Source: JAILLW01 sp045640525
Lineage (GTDB): Bacteria; Bacillota; Clostridia; Lachnospirales; Lachnospiraceae
Length of the DNA stretch: 60,758 nucleotides
Assembly: GCA_045640525.1 (NCBI GenBank)
Contig: JAZUFE010000039.1
Location: forward strand, 1 to 60,758
Direction of reading: 5' to 3'
The notes under the pieces are model-generated. The model did not search any database. It was given only the letters and a program-made list of their open reading frames with translations, and was not told where the DNA came from. The stretch's first letter is position 1. Each line of letters starts with the position of its first letter. Shown here piece by piece: positions 34,355 to 42,991 of the stretch. A program made the position numbers and the translations under genes.

Positions 34355-36511
34355 TTACAACTTAATGGTCATGTACTTTTGGGCCTTTGAATTTTCAAGA
34401 GCCGAAGACAACATATTGGTAACATCCTCGGAATACTCAAGGCATTCTATCATTGAGTAGGCATATTCTTTTTGGATGCAAAGATAATCGGAACCGAAGT
34501 AGCGCTTCTTTAAGTCGTCCATCGTATCGACAGTGGTGATTTCGCCACCGACGACATCGCTTCTGTAGTATTCCGAACGATAATCAAGGTCGGAAAATAT
34601 GACAACGGATTTGGGCGGAATTTCGCTGTATGCCGCATCCCATTCGGATTTGATAATCTCGTAATATGAAGGGGAAGTATTACTCCGGGTTGCCGCGATT
34701 GTTTGAATGCATTCTGCAAGCAAAAGCACAATAAGCAACATACTTACCACACAGGCTGATTTGGTTATATTTATCTTTCTAAAAGAGTGATCTTCAATCC
34801 TTGTCAGTACCCAATGTATCAGCCCAATAGTCAGAATGAAACTTGCGGGTTCAAAGAATCTGAAATAGAAGGTATCCATTGAAGAAAAATACCGTATAAC
34901 CGTGAAAACAATGTAATACGAACCGGAAATGCCAAGCATGACACCTTCAAACGAGAACAGTTTGATTTTCCTTATTACAAAGATATACAAAATTCCGAGA
35001 ACGAGAATTAAGAAAATCAGCTTGGGAACTATTCCGAATTCGGATAAAAGTCCGCCGCAGTCAAAGTGGAAGACATTAAATACTTCGGTAATAAGGCTGT
35101 TAATCAAATCGACGGTAAGCGTTCGATAATCATCCCACCATTCCGAACGACTGACTCCCGACGGCATTCCGTTCATTATTTTGTTCATCAGAAGATATCC
35201 GATACATAAAATGCCGGAAATAAATGACGTTACTGTCAGTTTGATGCACTGAAGGAGACAGCTTCTATCTTTACTCTTCATGTAGCGAATGAACAGTATC
35301 AGTATATAACATCCCGTTACCATGAAAACGTAAATACCGAAATACCGGGTGAGGAACGTCAAAAGTCCCCATAATCCCAAAAGTATAAAATCCTTGATTT
35401 TGGTATGCCCATTGATTATATCCGACAATTTGAAAGCAAAGAGCATAAGGAACAGTATGAAAAGAGGCTCAGACCAAGTATATAAATTCAGGTTAATAAA
35501 GCCAAGATTAATCAAGGCAAGTGAGTATATGAAAGCCCGGTTCTTAAAACGAATCTTAAGAGCAATCAAAATTACTAAAACTATGGCAGCGGCAAGCAAT
35601 TTTGAAGCTATATAGGCATCGGTTCCTGTTGCAAGCATCATAAGACTTATGGCGAAAGGATAGAGAATCGGCCAATTGGCGAACCAGGTATTATAACCTG
35701 CGAGTCCGTCATACGAAAAACCGTTACCGGCTTTTAGATTGACTGCTTCGCGAAGGTAACCCGAAGAATCGGCTGTAATACATACTCCGTTTTGATATGC
35801 TTGGCTGAAAATGTTAAGACAGATAAATGCAAATACACAGCAAATAACCAGATTGCCAAGTATCCTGTATGCGAAATGATTCTCGCCTTTAAAAAGAGCA
35901 GCATAAGAAAAAGAGCCGATAAGTACAAGAATAAAGAGCTTGGCCAAAAGAGGTGCAAACTCGAGGCTGCTTGTAAAAGATGCAGTTTCGGGTAACTCTT
36001 CGACGAAGCCTATTGAAACGTTTGAAATCGAATCATCCGATGAAGAAGCGTTTAGACCAAAGGGGAGCGATTCCATTCCTTTTTGGGGGACATACATAAG
36101 ATATGGCTCACAATTGTCGGCTCTGACGGATACTGTCACGGACTCGTTGGCATGAACTTTACGGCCGAGAGAAACAGTATTCCATTCTCCGACAATTATA
36201 TCTTTTTCATTAAGAATCTTAGTATCATCGTTTAGTGAAATGGCAATGCTTCCGTTTCCTTCGGAAGAGACGTGGGTTATTACGAAAGAAATTTCCCGAA
36301 AGTTTACGTCACGGTCAAATGTGTATTCGAAATCAGATGATTCGCCGCTTTCGACCGGTATATACAAGGCGCTGTCGGTCAAAACCGGGTATAATCGATT
36401 GATTCTGCCTTCGGCAAACGCATTATGACAAAGATATACAGCAGTTGCCAAAAGAAGCACCAAAATGATTACAAAAATATAGAGTTTGGATTTTTTATTT
36501 ATATTTGTCAT
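34355..36511 (-). CDS. Multi-span membrane protein, GT-C glycosyltransferase-like
   Basis: 718 residues. One N-terminal span, an extracytoplasmic beta-rich domain (~35-190), then roughly ten spans and a soluble C-terminal part (~620-718). SGYLREAVNLKAGNGFSYDG and FANWPILYPF after the second span resemble the first loop of PMT/ArnT/GT39-type enzymes, which use polyprenol-phosphate sugars. The catalytic Asp pair is not certain. Directly upstream come the FAD-protein and a GT2 polyprenol-phosphate-type glycosyltransferase, a sensible donor-making partner. Probably adds a sugar to a surface polymer. Confidence 0.6.
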   Translation of the reverse strand: MTNINKKSKLYIFVIILVLLLATAVYLCHNAFAEGRINRLYPVLTDSALYIPVESGESSDFEYTFDRDVNFREISFVITHVSSEGNGSIAISLNDDTKILNEKDIIVGEWNTVSLGRKVHANESVTVSVRADNCEPYLMYVPQKGMESLPFGLNASSSDDSISNVSIGFVEELPETASFTSSLEFAPLLAKLFILVLIGSFSYAALFKGENHFAYRILGNLVICCVFAFICLNIFSQAYQNGVCITADSSGYLREAVNLKAGNGFSYDGLAGYNTWFANWPILYPFAISLMMLATGTDAYIASKLLAAAIVLVILIALKIRFKNRAFIYSLALINLGFINLNLYTWSEPLFILFLMLFAFKLSDIINGHTKIKDFILLGLWGLLTFLTRYFGIYVFMVTGCYILILFIRYMKSKDRSCLLQCIKLTVTSFISGILCIGYLLMNKIMNGMPSGVSRSEWWDDYRTLTVDLINSLITEVFNVFHFDCGGLLSEFGIVPKLIFLILVLGILYIFVIRKIKLFSFEGVMLGISGSYYIVFTVIRYFSSMDTFYFRFFEPASFILTIGLIHWVLTRIEDHSFRKINITKSACVVSMLLIVLLLAECIQTIAATRSNTSPSYYEIIKSEWDAAYSEIPPKSVVIFSDLDYRSEYYRSDVVGGEITTVDTMDDLKKRYFGSDYLCIQKEYAYSMIECLEYSEDVTNMLSSALENSKAQKYMTIKL

Positions 36512-36522
36512 ATTTAATTCCG

Positions 36523-37737
36523 TTAAATTTTAGTCGCCAAATCCATAGCCATTGCCACAACCAGGTCTGAATTATAGTGAGAGTGCTCGCCCCACCGGCC
36601 AAGACCGAACATATTACAGGAAGATGCAGCTTCCAGAAGATGCTTCATAATCAAAGGTTTGTCAACGGTATTAAGAGGGTAGGCATATTCGTTCATATAC
36701 CTAAAAGAGTCATCGTCCTTAGGATACATATCGCAACGCTCTTTTCTGGTTTCCAACCAAAATCCCCTTGAAGGAGAGGCAAAATTACTTCTGACCAAAA
36801 TTCGATGATAAGGCTTGGACATGTCGGGTTCATAAATCCATTGTGCGGATGTGTCCGATTTATCCTTGCGGTATCTTATTTCTATGCTGCTTGATTTTAG
36901 CTTTGAAATACTGTCGGATATATCTTCCGGAAAGGCACCTGTAATTTTGAAGCTGTTCCAAGGAATCGTAGTTACAATTCGGTCTGCCTTGATTACGGAA
37001 GAATCCGATAAAGTTGCCTCCCGCTCGGTAATATTCACAGATACCAAACTAAGACCGGTTTTGAGATTGTCTTTTAGTGCTTCCCCCATTCTTAACCACA
37101 CTTCCCCGTATCCGTATTTCTTTGGATAGTAGAATGAAGCATGTTCGGGTTGCGAACCGTATGCGTGATGCTCACGACATGATTTCAAAGTATCTTCGAA
37201 ATTTACGTTGGGAAGCTTTTCAAGCCAGTAAGTGCCAAGGTCATTAAGTTCGTTGGCAAACATTTTGGTGTTGTAAGGAAGCATGTAATCTTCGGCAATT
37301 TTGTCGCCGAGTTTCCAACGAATCCAATCGACGAATTTTTCGGGCATAGGTTGATTTTGATTGCATCCGGCCGCTTTGACGGACTCTAAATATTCTGATT
37401 GAAGTTTAGGCTCAAATTGCCATATGTTGGCCTCAAGCGGATGCGAAACCATTGTGCCGTTTATATTGATTCTGCTGTCACGAATGAAAAGATTCCATTC
37501 GTCCTTGGGCATAAATTCAAACAGAAATTCATCTACCGCAGGACGCCTGACATCAAGAAAATGTCCGCCGCCTATATCAAGAGGAGCCTCATCTACAATA
37601 GCAGAACGACACAGCCCTCCAACCTCGTTTTCTTTTTCAACAATAAGAAAAGAGGTTTCGCCTCTTTTCTTCAACATATGAGCAAATGTTAATCCTGAAG
37701 GACCGGCCCCCAGGATTAAATATTTAACATTAATCAT
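36523..37737 (-). CDS. FAD-dependent amine-oxidase/UDP-galactopyranose-mutase-like protein
   Basis: 404 residues. YLILGAGPSGLTFAHML places the dinucleotide-binding GxGxxG at 10-15, followed by EKENEVGGLCRS and GGGHFL, the signature of flavin amine oxidases and UDP-galactopyranose mutases. WLETRKERCD and HYNSDLVVAMAMDLA lie near the end. Such proteins in glycan operons interconvert or oxidise nucleotide or lipid-linked sugars. It overlaps the GT2 gene by 8 bp, showing tight coupling. Exact reaction unknown. Confidence 0.75.
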   Translation of the reverse strand: MINVKYLILGAGPSGLTFAHMLKKRGETSFLIVEKENEVGGLCRSAIVDEAPLDIGGGHFLDVRRPAVDEFLFEFMPKDEWNLFIRDSRININGTMVSHPLEANIWQFEPKLQSEYLESVKAAGCNQNQPMPEKFVDWIRWKLGDKIAEDYMLPYNTKMFANELNDLGTYWLEKLPNVNFEDTLKSCREHHAYGSQPEHASFYYPKKYGYGEVWLRMGEALKDNLKTGLSLVSVNITEREATLSDSSVIKADRIVTTIPWNSFKITGAFPEDISDSISKLKSSSIEIRYRKDKSDTSAQWIYEPDMSKPYHRILVRSNFASPSRGFWLETRKERCDMYPKDDDSFRYMNEYAYPLNTVDKPLIMKHLLEAASSCNMFGLGRWGEHSHYNSDLVVAMAMDLATKI

Positions 37738-38446
37738 TTTTCCATACTCTTATTTCGTTTTTCTTGAGTTTGAAGAGAAGTCCCAGTGCTTCCAAAACCG
37801 ATCCCATACTAAGCGAAGATGCCGAGCCTTCATAATGAATCGGAACTTCTACGGTTTTTAGATTTCGGCAATAAAAACGCATTTCGGTCTGATACATATG
37901 ACCTGTTGAGAGGAAATTTTCAAGTTTGAATGACTCCAAGACTTCGCGCTTGAAACATTCAAAACCACTGGTCATATCTTTTAGTTTGGTACCAAGACAC
38001 AGGTTTGACAACCATGTGCCGCCACCGCTTAAGATTCTTCGATACAGAGGCTGAGAATGCATTGAACCTCCCGAAATGAATCTGGAACCCCATACACAGT
38101 CGTATCCTTCATTCATTTTAGAAAGGAATTGCGGGATTTCACCCGGAGAGTGAGAACCGCCTCCATCCATTTCCAATACCCAGTCGGCACCATCTGCCAA
38201 AGCTATGCGAAAACCCTCCAAATAGCAGCTGATAACGCCGGTGGAATTTGAAAAGAAGATACATTTGACTTTGTCTGTTTGGGCCTCCCACTTACGAATT
38301 ATGTTCTCCGTATTATCCTTGGAATAGGAGTCTATTACAGGATAAAGATATAAATTGTCGTAAGGAAGTGCCATGATTTGTTCAATTACCGAGTTCATTG
38401 TGGCTTCTTCATTTGCAACAGGCATGACAATAATTGTCTTTTTCAT
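37730..38446 (-). CDS. GT2 glycosyltransferase, dolichol/polyprenol-phosphate mannosyltransferase-like
   Basis: 238 residues. VMPVANEEATMNSVIEQI opens the GT-A fold, DSYSKDNT is the nucleotide-sugar contact, and EMDGGGSHSPGEIP near 92-105 corresponds to the MDxDxSHpP metal site of DPM1-like enzymes, with Gly in place of one Asp. No C-terminal spans. It should load a sugar onto polyprenol phosphate at the inner membrane face for the GT-C-like protein downstream. Confidence 0.82.
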   Translation of the reverse strand: MKKTIIVMPVANEEATMNSVIEQIMALPYDNLYLYPVIDSYSKDNTENIIRKWEAQTDKVKCIFFSNSTGVISCYLEGFRIALADGADWVLEMDGGGSHSPGEIPQFLSKMNEGYDCVWGSRFISGGSMHSQPLYRRILSGGGTWLSNLCLGTKLKDMTSGFECFKREVLESFKLENFLSTGHMYQTEMRFYCRNLKTVEVPIHYEGSASSLSMGSVLEALGLLFKLKKNEIRVWKND

Positions 38447-38451
38447 AGGAA

Positions 38452-38895
38452 TTATTTATCTCTTTCTTCCGTTCTTATTTTTATTGATTTAATCATAATC
38501 ACTATTCCGGCCGCCATGATTCCGATTGAAACGAACCATGAGAAAACCGACATAACTCCCTTGGCTGAATCGGAAACATCGGCAAAGCATGACACACACA
38601 TTTCAATCGGGTTGTTGACGAACAGACAAGCCACGCCGCCGATTGAAAGTCCAAGAGAAACCTTCTTATCTATCAATGCGGCAGAAATGAAGAGAAGAAT
38701 CAATGCAATGAAAGCCAGTTGCGATGCCCAGAAAACCAATGTAATGGAATAGAAATTGCTCATAAAGCGTTCCGAGAAGCTGTATCCGGAACTGTCCCAT
38801 CCCATCAATACAAGGAAGAAAATTTTAATTAGGGTAAGTACACCCAGAATTATCAGCATAGTTACTGAAAAAGTTTTATTTTTATTATTCATCAT
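38452..38895 (-). CDS. Small four-span membrane protein
   Basis: 147 residues with four hydrophobic segments (about 10-28, 45-72, 77-98 and 112-138) and a basic end (SIKIRTEERDK). No family recognised. It sits 5 bp before the GT2 gene and is the first gene of the long minus-strand run. It could be a flippase-like or accessory subunit for lipid-linked sugar transport, but nothing in the sequence proves this. AGGAGGC lies upstream of the ATG. Confidence 0.6.
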   Translation of the reverse strand: MMNNKNKTFSVTMLIILGVLTLIKIFFLVLMGWDSSGYSFSERFMSNFYSITLVFWASQLAFIALILLFISAALIDKKVSLGLSIGGVACLFVNNPIEMCVSCFADVSDSAKGVMSVFSWFVSIGIMAAGIVIMIKSIKIRTEERDK

Positions 38896-39051
38896 TATAA
38901 GCCTCCTGCAAATAGTTAAACATGAAATTGGATTACCTCTGATTTGTTATAGTATATACCATTTTTCTTCCTTTTCATAATACTTTCGCTGTGCTATGCT
39001 TTAAACATCGAAAGTGTCTTGAACGGTACAGTTTTGAGGGGCGGCATTAAT

Positions 39052-40488
39052 ATGAGTGAATCAAAGTATTTTAGCAGGAATTTGGAAGAACAGAATAATC
39101 TCCATGCAACAGCAACTTTGCTTGGAACGGTATTGGTTTATACGCTGGTCTATATATGCAATGAGCTTGGGATTTTTTATGTTGAGGCATGGAATATGCG
39201 AATATCCGAAATTATCATGCTGACATTTTCGGTAATTCCGTTTTGCGTGCTTCGAAAGATGCGCGATAAAGCCAAACCTTCGATTAAAATGTACCTGATG
39301 ATTTGCATACTCATAATTACGTTCGTAGCATTGGTCTTTTTAAATTTTCATGCTCTGCTAATGATTGCATATCCGCTTTTGATTGCGACACATTATCACT
39401 CGAAAAGAGTCAACAGACTGGCATTTGTCGGAACACTGATAATAGTAGCGACAGCACCGGTAATTGCATATAAGATCGGAACACTTGATTACAGCTTCTT
39501 CGCATGGATGCTGTGCGCGGTCGAACCCGGATTAAGAGAGCATTTTCCGATTCTCAGGGATTTGGTTACCGCGCCGGAAATCACACCGGTTGAAGGCATC
39601 CTATTGTTCATTGCGTTTCCGAATGCATTGATTTTGACCGGATTCGGAATTGTTGCATTTAAGGTCAGAAATGACAGGTCACTGGCTCAAAAGGACTGGA
39701 TGGATGAAGTTGAAGGATTGACTTTGGAGAAGACCCAGGCGGAGGAAATTGCCGAGGCTAAATCACAATTTCTGTCTTCGGTTTCGCATGAAATACGAAC
39801 TCCGATTAATGCAATTTTGGGAATGAACAGTGCCATTCAAAGAGAAAGCAGCAATTCTAATGTGATTTCATATACCGAAGACATTGATTCTGCCGGCAAA
39901 CTGCTTCTTAGACTGGTTAATGATCTTATGGATTATTCCAAACTTGAAGCTGCTAAAATGCAACTGGTATTGGACGATTATTCGGTAAGCGAGTTGGCAT
40001 ATGCTTGTTATAATCTTGTTAATAAGCGTGCCATTGATAAAAATCTGAAACTTGTGCTCAAAATGGATGAGGGAATGCCTTCCGTACTGCATGGTGATGT
40101 AAGGCGTATCGAACAAATAATAACCAACCTTTTGGATAATGCAATCAAGTATACTCAGAAGGGGCGAATTACGTTCAGTATGTTTGCAATGAATCGCGGC
40201 GTCGATGAGATTAATATGGTTATAAGGGTTTCGGATACGGGAATAGGAATTAGGGAAGAAGATATTCCCAAAATCTTCACTGCTTTCGAAAAGAAGGCGA
40301 ACGATGAAACTTCGATGGCCAATGTGGGAATCGGGCTTGCCATAACAGATAAACTTGTGAATATGATGTCCGGTACAATCGATGTTAAGAGTGAGTATGA
40401 GAAGGGGTCGCTATTTACGGTCACCATTCCGCAAAAGGTTGTTGATGCCTCCCCGGTCGGTGCACTTGTTCAATCAAAACTGAAATAG
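39052..40488 (+). CDS. Orphan membrane histidine kinase
   Basis: 478 residues from the ATG at 39052 (GAGGGG upstream; an in-frame TTG at 39019 is less likely). About six N-terminal spans, a coiled linker, then the H box FLSSVSHEIRTPINAIL, N box QIITNLLDNAIKY, G1 VSDTGIGI and G2 VGIGLAIT. All catalytic motifs are intact, so it should autophosphorylate. No response regulator is encoded nearby, so its partner lies elsewhere. Divergent from the minus-strand glycan genes, with about 155 bp between them. Confidence 0.9.
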   Translation: MSESKYFSRNLEEQNNLHATATLLGTVLVYTLVYICNELGIFYVEAWNMRISEIIMLTFSVIPFCVLRKMRDKAKPSIKMYLMICILIITFVALVFLNFHALLMIAYPLLIATHYHSKRVNRLAFVGTLIIVATAPVIAYKIGTLDYSFFAWMLCAVEPGLREHFPILRDLVTAPEITPVEGILLFIAFPNALILTGFGIVAFKVRNDRSLAQKDWMDEVEGLTLEKTQAEEIAEAKSQFLSSVSHEIRTPINAILGMNSAIQRESSNSNVISYTEDIDSAGKLLLRLVNDLMDYSKLEAAKMQLVLDDYSVSELAYACYNLVNKRAIDKNLKLVLKMDEGMPSVLHGDVRRIEQIITNLLDNAIKYTQKGRITFSMFAMNRGVDEINMVIRVSDTGIGIREEDIPKIFTAFEKKANDETSMANVGIGLAITDKLVNMMSGTIDVKSEYEKGSLFTVTIPQKVVDASPVGALVQSKLK

Positions 40489-40493
40489 AAATT

Positions 40494-40525
40494 AAAAAGG
40501 TTCAACCAATCGGTTGAACCTTTTT
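40494..40525. terminator. Bidirectional intrinsic terminator
   Basis: AAAAAGGTTCAACC (40494-40507) pairs perfectly with GGTTGAACCTTTTT (40512-40525) around a 4-nt loop. It has T-runs on both strands and so serves both the histidine kinase gene and the tRNA transcribed from the other side. Confidence 0.85.
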
Positions 40526-40527
40526 AG

Positions 40528-40611
40528 TGCGGAAGAAGGGACTTGAACCCTCACGATATTGCTATCACAAGATCCTTAGTCTTGCTCGTCTGCCAATTCC
40601 GACACTTCCGC
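40528..40611 (-). tRNA. tRNA-Leu (anticodon AAG)
   Basis: On the minus strand, GCGGAAG and CTTCCGC form the acceptor stem. The D-arm has GGAATTGGCAGACG, the anticodon stem is CAAGA/TCTTG with loop CTAAGGA, giving anticodon AAG (positions 34-36), and a class II long variable arm precedes the T-arm with GGTTCAAGTCC. Discriminator base A; CCA is not encoded and must be added. The terminator at 40494-40525 follows directly. A34 would normally be modified to inosine. Confidence 0.9.
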
Positions 40612-40646
40612 GTGCTTTGCTATATTATCATTGATTCTTATGATAG

Positions 40647-41864
40647 TCAAGAATTGTTTTGAAAATTTTTTGAAATTAGTTCAAGTTTTTGAGCTCGGCC
40701 CAATTGCTTGATTTCATACTCACGCTTCAAGGCAGCACGTTTATTTACACATTCTTCACGATACACAACTTCGACTGCCGTATGTGCTTTGGTATATTTA
40801 CTTCCCCTGCCGGATGCATGCTTGGCAAATCTTTTATCAACATCATTGGTGCTTCCGGTGTAAAGAGAACCATCGGCACATTTTACAATATATACGTAAT
40901 AGGGTCCGGTCGGATTAAGAGTATCCGAAATTGTGTTAAGTACTTTTTTCTTGTCAGCCGCCCATTGGGGTTCAATCAACAGTCGCTTTGGCGGATCTCC
41001 CGTAAGTCTGTGAACCACGGTTTGGGGTGGTAGTAATTCCAGACACTCTTTTAGCGTTTTGGCATATTCTTCAAGCGTGGGTATATGAAAGCTGACTTTG
41101 GATTGCTGATTTAGGAAAAGTTCATACTCATCTGCCAAAGCGGTATTCTTGAGTATGTGTAACAGCTGCAGTTTTATTCCGCAACTTCCGGAGTCGACAA
41201 CATATTGAACGGTATTTTTCATGTCTTCGATGCTTTCACCCGGAAGATACAGTATTACATGGGTAATGGTGTGGATTCCTATTGAATTCAGACGCTTTAC
41301 GGCTTCGCGGTATACCTGATTTTCATATCCGCGCCTTATGTATTGCGCTGTCTTAGGGTTCGAGGTCTGAAAACCGAGTTCAACCCATACAGGTTTGACT
41401 TCGTTTAACTGAGCCAAAAGCTCATAAACCGGTTCGGACAGACAATCGGGCCTTGTTGCAATTGACAGAACGGCAATATCATCCTGCTTAATTACGGGTA
41501 AATATATATTTCTAAGATAATCCTTGAGATCGGTATGTTGTTCCTGTAATACTTTGGCCGGCACATATGTATTGGTATAGGCTTGGAAGTATGCTATATA
41601 TTTATCACCGCTGAATTTCTTGGCAACCTTCTCGCCGGCCTTTTTGATGGCCGACTTCAGATACTCATCAGGACAGGGTGTATGCACCAAATCCTTAATG
41701 GGTATGGCAAAATCTCCGGAACCTCCTGCCGAACAAAATATGCATCCGCCGGATGAATCGCTTTGATCCCTGTTCGGACATGAAAATCCGGCATCAAAGC
41801 TTAATTTGTATAACTTCTGCCCATATGCTTTTTGACAAAATTCATTGGTGTTTATCAGTTTCAT
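40647..41864 (-). CDS. Radical SAM protein (TIGR01212/YhcC-like) fused to a GIY-YIG domain
   Basis: 405 residues. Residues 1 to ~310 match the YhcC-type radical SAM family: FSCPNRD with Cys29, and GGCIFC with Cys41 and Cys44, as the three ligands of the 4Fe-4S cluster, followed by YFQAYTNTY and LSIATRPDCL. Residues ~325-400 are a GIY-YIG nuclease-like domain (YYVYIVKCADGSLYTGSTND, KRFAKHASGRGSKYTKAH, KREYEIKQLGRAQKLELI). The two are normally separate proteins. The frame is continuous, so it is a true fusion. Roles of both halves are unclear; a nucleic acid (RNA or DNA) substrate is the simplest common theme. Confidence 0.85.
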   Translation of the reverse strand: MKLINTNEFCQKAYGQKLYKLSFDAGFSCPNRDQSDSSGGCIFCSAGGSGDFAIPIKDLVHTPCPDEYLKSAIKKAGEKVAKKFSGDKYIAYFQAYTNTYVPAKVLQEQHTDLKDYLRNIYLPVIKQDDIAVLSIATRPDCLSEPVYELLAQLNEVKPVWVELGFQTSNPKTAQYIRRGYENQVYREAVKRLNSIGIHTITHVILYLPGESIEDMKNTVQYVVDSGSCGIKLQLLHILKNTALADEYELFLNQQSKVSFHIPTLEEYAKTLKECLELLPPQTVVHRLTGDPPKRLLIEPQWAADKKKVLNTISDTLNPTGPYYVYIVKCADGSLYTGSTNDVDKRFAKHASGRGSKYTKAHTAVEVVYREECVNKRAALKREYEIKQLGRAQKLELISKNFQNNS

Positions 41865-41982
41865 GACTCAATCATAAAATAAACGGATACTTTTTTCAAA
41901 ACAAAAAAGGAAAAACACCCTGAGGACGGAATAATGATTATAGGGTACTCATACGTAACAGGAAATTCTTGAGGAGACAAAT

Positions 41983-42987
41983 ATGACAATTCGAGAAAAC
42001 CTTGAACAAATGGAGCGAATCAATTTAAGCAGATATGCTATGCATTCGGCAGATTCCAAAGGAAGGCTCAAACCCGAGGAACAGTGTGATATACGACCTG
42101 TTTTTCAAAGGGACAGAGACAGAATTCTTCATTCCAAGTCATTTAGAAGACTGAAGGATAAAACACAGGTATTTTTGACCCCGGAAGGCGATCATTACAG
42201 GACAAGACTCACGCATACCTTGGAAGTTTCACAGAATGCAAGGACCATAGCCAAAGCGCTTAAAATGAATGAAGATTTGGTCGAAGCGATTGCACTTGGA
42301 CATGATCTTGGTCATACGCCGTTCGGCCATGCGGGTGAAAGAGCTTTGAATGCTGTATACAGCGGCGGCTTTGAACATGCCAAACAATCTGTGAGGACGG
42401 TTGATTTGCTTGAAAAAGGCGGAATAGGCTTAAACCTTACGTATGAAGTCAGAGACGGAATTTTGAATCACCAAACGGAAGGCAGTCCGTCCACACTTGA
42501 GGGACAGATTGTCAGGATATCCGATAAGATAGCCTATATTCATCATGATATGGATGATGCGATTCGAGCGGGGATTTTGACGGAAGCCGATGTGCCGAAG
42601 GAGATTTGTGACGTTATAGGCTATTCAACAGGTGAGCGGCTGGATCACTTTATTCACGATATTGTGACTACCAGCTATGATAAGAATGAGATTAAAATGT
42701 CCGACCCGGTTGCGAAGGCAATGAAGGATCTGCGTAAGTTTATGTTTGACCACGTATATACCAATCCCGAGGCCAAAGCTGAAGAATCCAAAGCAGAAAT
42801 GCTGATTCAAACGCTGTTTACTTATTTTAGACATCATATAGAACTGTTGCCGGCCGACCTTAAGACTTTGATTGATATAGGTGAACCTGAAGAAATGGTG
42901 GTTTGCGATTATATTGCGGCAATGACGGACAGATTTGCAATTGCCAAATACGAAGAAATATATATTCCTAAATCATGGCATGGGTGA
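41983..42987 (+). CDS. dgt: Deoxyguanosinetriphosphate triphosphohydrolase-like protein
   Basis: 334 residues. RLTHTLEVSQ and ALGHDLGHTPFGHAGE supply the metal-binding His and His-Asp of the HD superfamily in the order seen in dGTPases, and KIAYIHHDMDDAIRAG the last Asp. FRRLKDKTQVF is also typical. It removes triphosphate from dNTPs and helps balance the pool. It starts after GAGGAG and lies 4 bp before dnaG, the first gene of a replication/transcription cluster. Confidence 0.92.
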   Translation: MTIRENLEQMERINLSRYAMHSADSKGRLKPEEQCDIRPVFQRDRDRILHSKSFRRLKDKTQVFLTPEGDHYRTRLTHTLEVSQNARTIAKALKMNEDLVEAIALGHDLGHTPFGHAGERALNAVYSGGFEHAKQSVRTVDLLEKGGIGLNLTYEVRDGILNHQTEGSPSTLEGQIVRISDKIAYIHHDMDDAIRAGILTEADVPKEICDVIGYSTGERLDHFIHDIVTTSYDKNEIKMSDPVAKAMKDLRKFMFDHVYTNPEAKAEESKAEMLIQTLFTYFRHHIELLPADLKTLIDIGEPEEMVVCDYIAAMTDRFAIAKYEEIYIPKSWHG

Positions 42988-42991
42988 GTGA

